From: a bacterium
GTDB lineage: Bacteria; Patescibacteriota; Minisyncoccia; UBA6257; JAGGUH01
NCBI GenBank assembly: GCA_021158645.1
Contig: JAGGUH010000078.1
Coordinates: 1 to 7,014, forward strand
Direction of reading: 5' to 3'
Length of the DNA stretch: 7,014 nt
Part shown: positions 6,878 through 7,014 of the stretch, in pieces
How positions within the stretch are numbered: the first letter of the stretch is position 1
How the letters are laid out: each line of letters opens with the position of its first letter
Program-made: the position numbers and the translations under genes
Notes under the pieces: model-generated
Told to the model about the DNA's origin: nothing
Database searches by the model: none
What the model saw: the letters and a program-made list of their open reading frames with translations, nothing else

Positions 6878-7014
6878 TCAAATTTTTTCCAAATTTACAA
6901 AGCCGAAGCCCATTGAGTTTTTTTCGCCAAAGCCGCAATCTGTGGCAAATTCTAAAATTTTTTTTGTCTTTTCATCTAAAAAATCAAAATGAAATTCCCA
7001 GAGGGAACCGATGA
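6878..7014 (-). CDS. cas6: CRISPR endoribonuclease Cas6, C-terminal fragment (cut by window edge)
   Basis: Only the last 44 codons and TGA stop are visible; the gene continues beyond 7014. Cas6 cuts pre-crRNA at the base of each repeat hairpin, leaving the 8-nt handle. The fragment contains the glycine-rich loop diagnostic of the Cas6 C-terminus, CGFGEKNSMGFGFV, followed by a short NLEKI end; upstream, LWEFHFDFL resembles the last beta strand before the final helix. The catalytic histidine region lies outside the window, so activity cannot be judged. It precedes cas8 by 17 nt on the same strand, the usual first position in a type I-B operon, and the operon promoter must be further upstream. 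Confidence 0.92.
   Translation of the reverse strand, partial: IGSLWEFHFDFLDEKTKKILEFATDCGFGEKNSMGFGFVNLEKI

Overview
The window is almost entirely one CRISPR-Cas locus, read on the minus strand, from an AT-rich (roughly 30% GC by eye) prokaryote. The cas gene families (Cas6, CXXC-type Cas8/Cst1, Cas7/Cst2-DevR, Cas5t, HD-helicase Cas3) and the repeat, whose crRNA handle reads ATTGAAAT, together identify a type I-B system of the older 'Tneap' kind. Such sets occur in thermophilic and anaerobic bacteria and in some archaea. Nothing here fixes the host taxon. Codon use fits the standard bacterial code (TAG, TAA and TGA all act as stops), and Shine-Dalgarno sequences are weak or absent.

Layout from high to low coordinates, the direction of transcription: the last 44 codons of cas6 (6878-7014, cut by the window edge); cas8b1/cst1 (5283-6860); cas7/cst2 (4400-5296, overlapping cas8 by 14 nt); cas5 (3678-4385); cas3 (1520-3670); a 183-nt leader (1337-1519); and an array of 17 near-identical 30-nt repeats plus one decayed terminal repeat, with 17 spacers (144-1336). 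Gene gaps are 17 nt or less, so the five genes look like one operon. The array follows on the same strand. At the low end, positions 2-127 hold an open plus-strand tail that may be the 3' end of an unrelated convergent gene.

How it would work: Cas6 cuts the pre-crRNA at each repeat hairpin; Cas8, Cas7 and Cas5 assemble with the crRNA into Cascade; Cas3 is recruited to unwind and cut target DNA. All motifs needed for interference are intact in the parts visible. The adaptation genes cas4, cas1 and cas2, which in this subtype often follow cas3, are not in the window: the array leader takes that place.

The most notable oddities are a 30-nt perfect palindrome filling most of the leader-distal spacer, next to a decayed repeat whose changes create a T-run (possibly a terminator), and a protein-like out-of-frame continuation just past the cas3 stop codon. 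I see no evidence of a wholly new system; this is a recognisable type I-B locus with unusual details.
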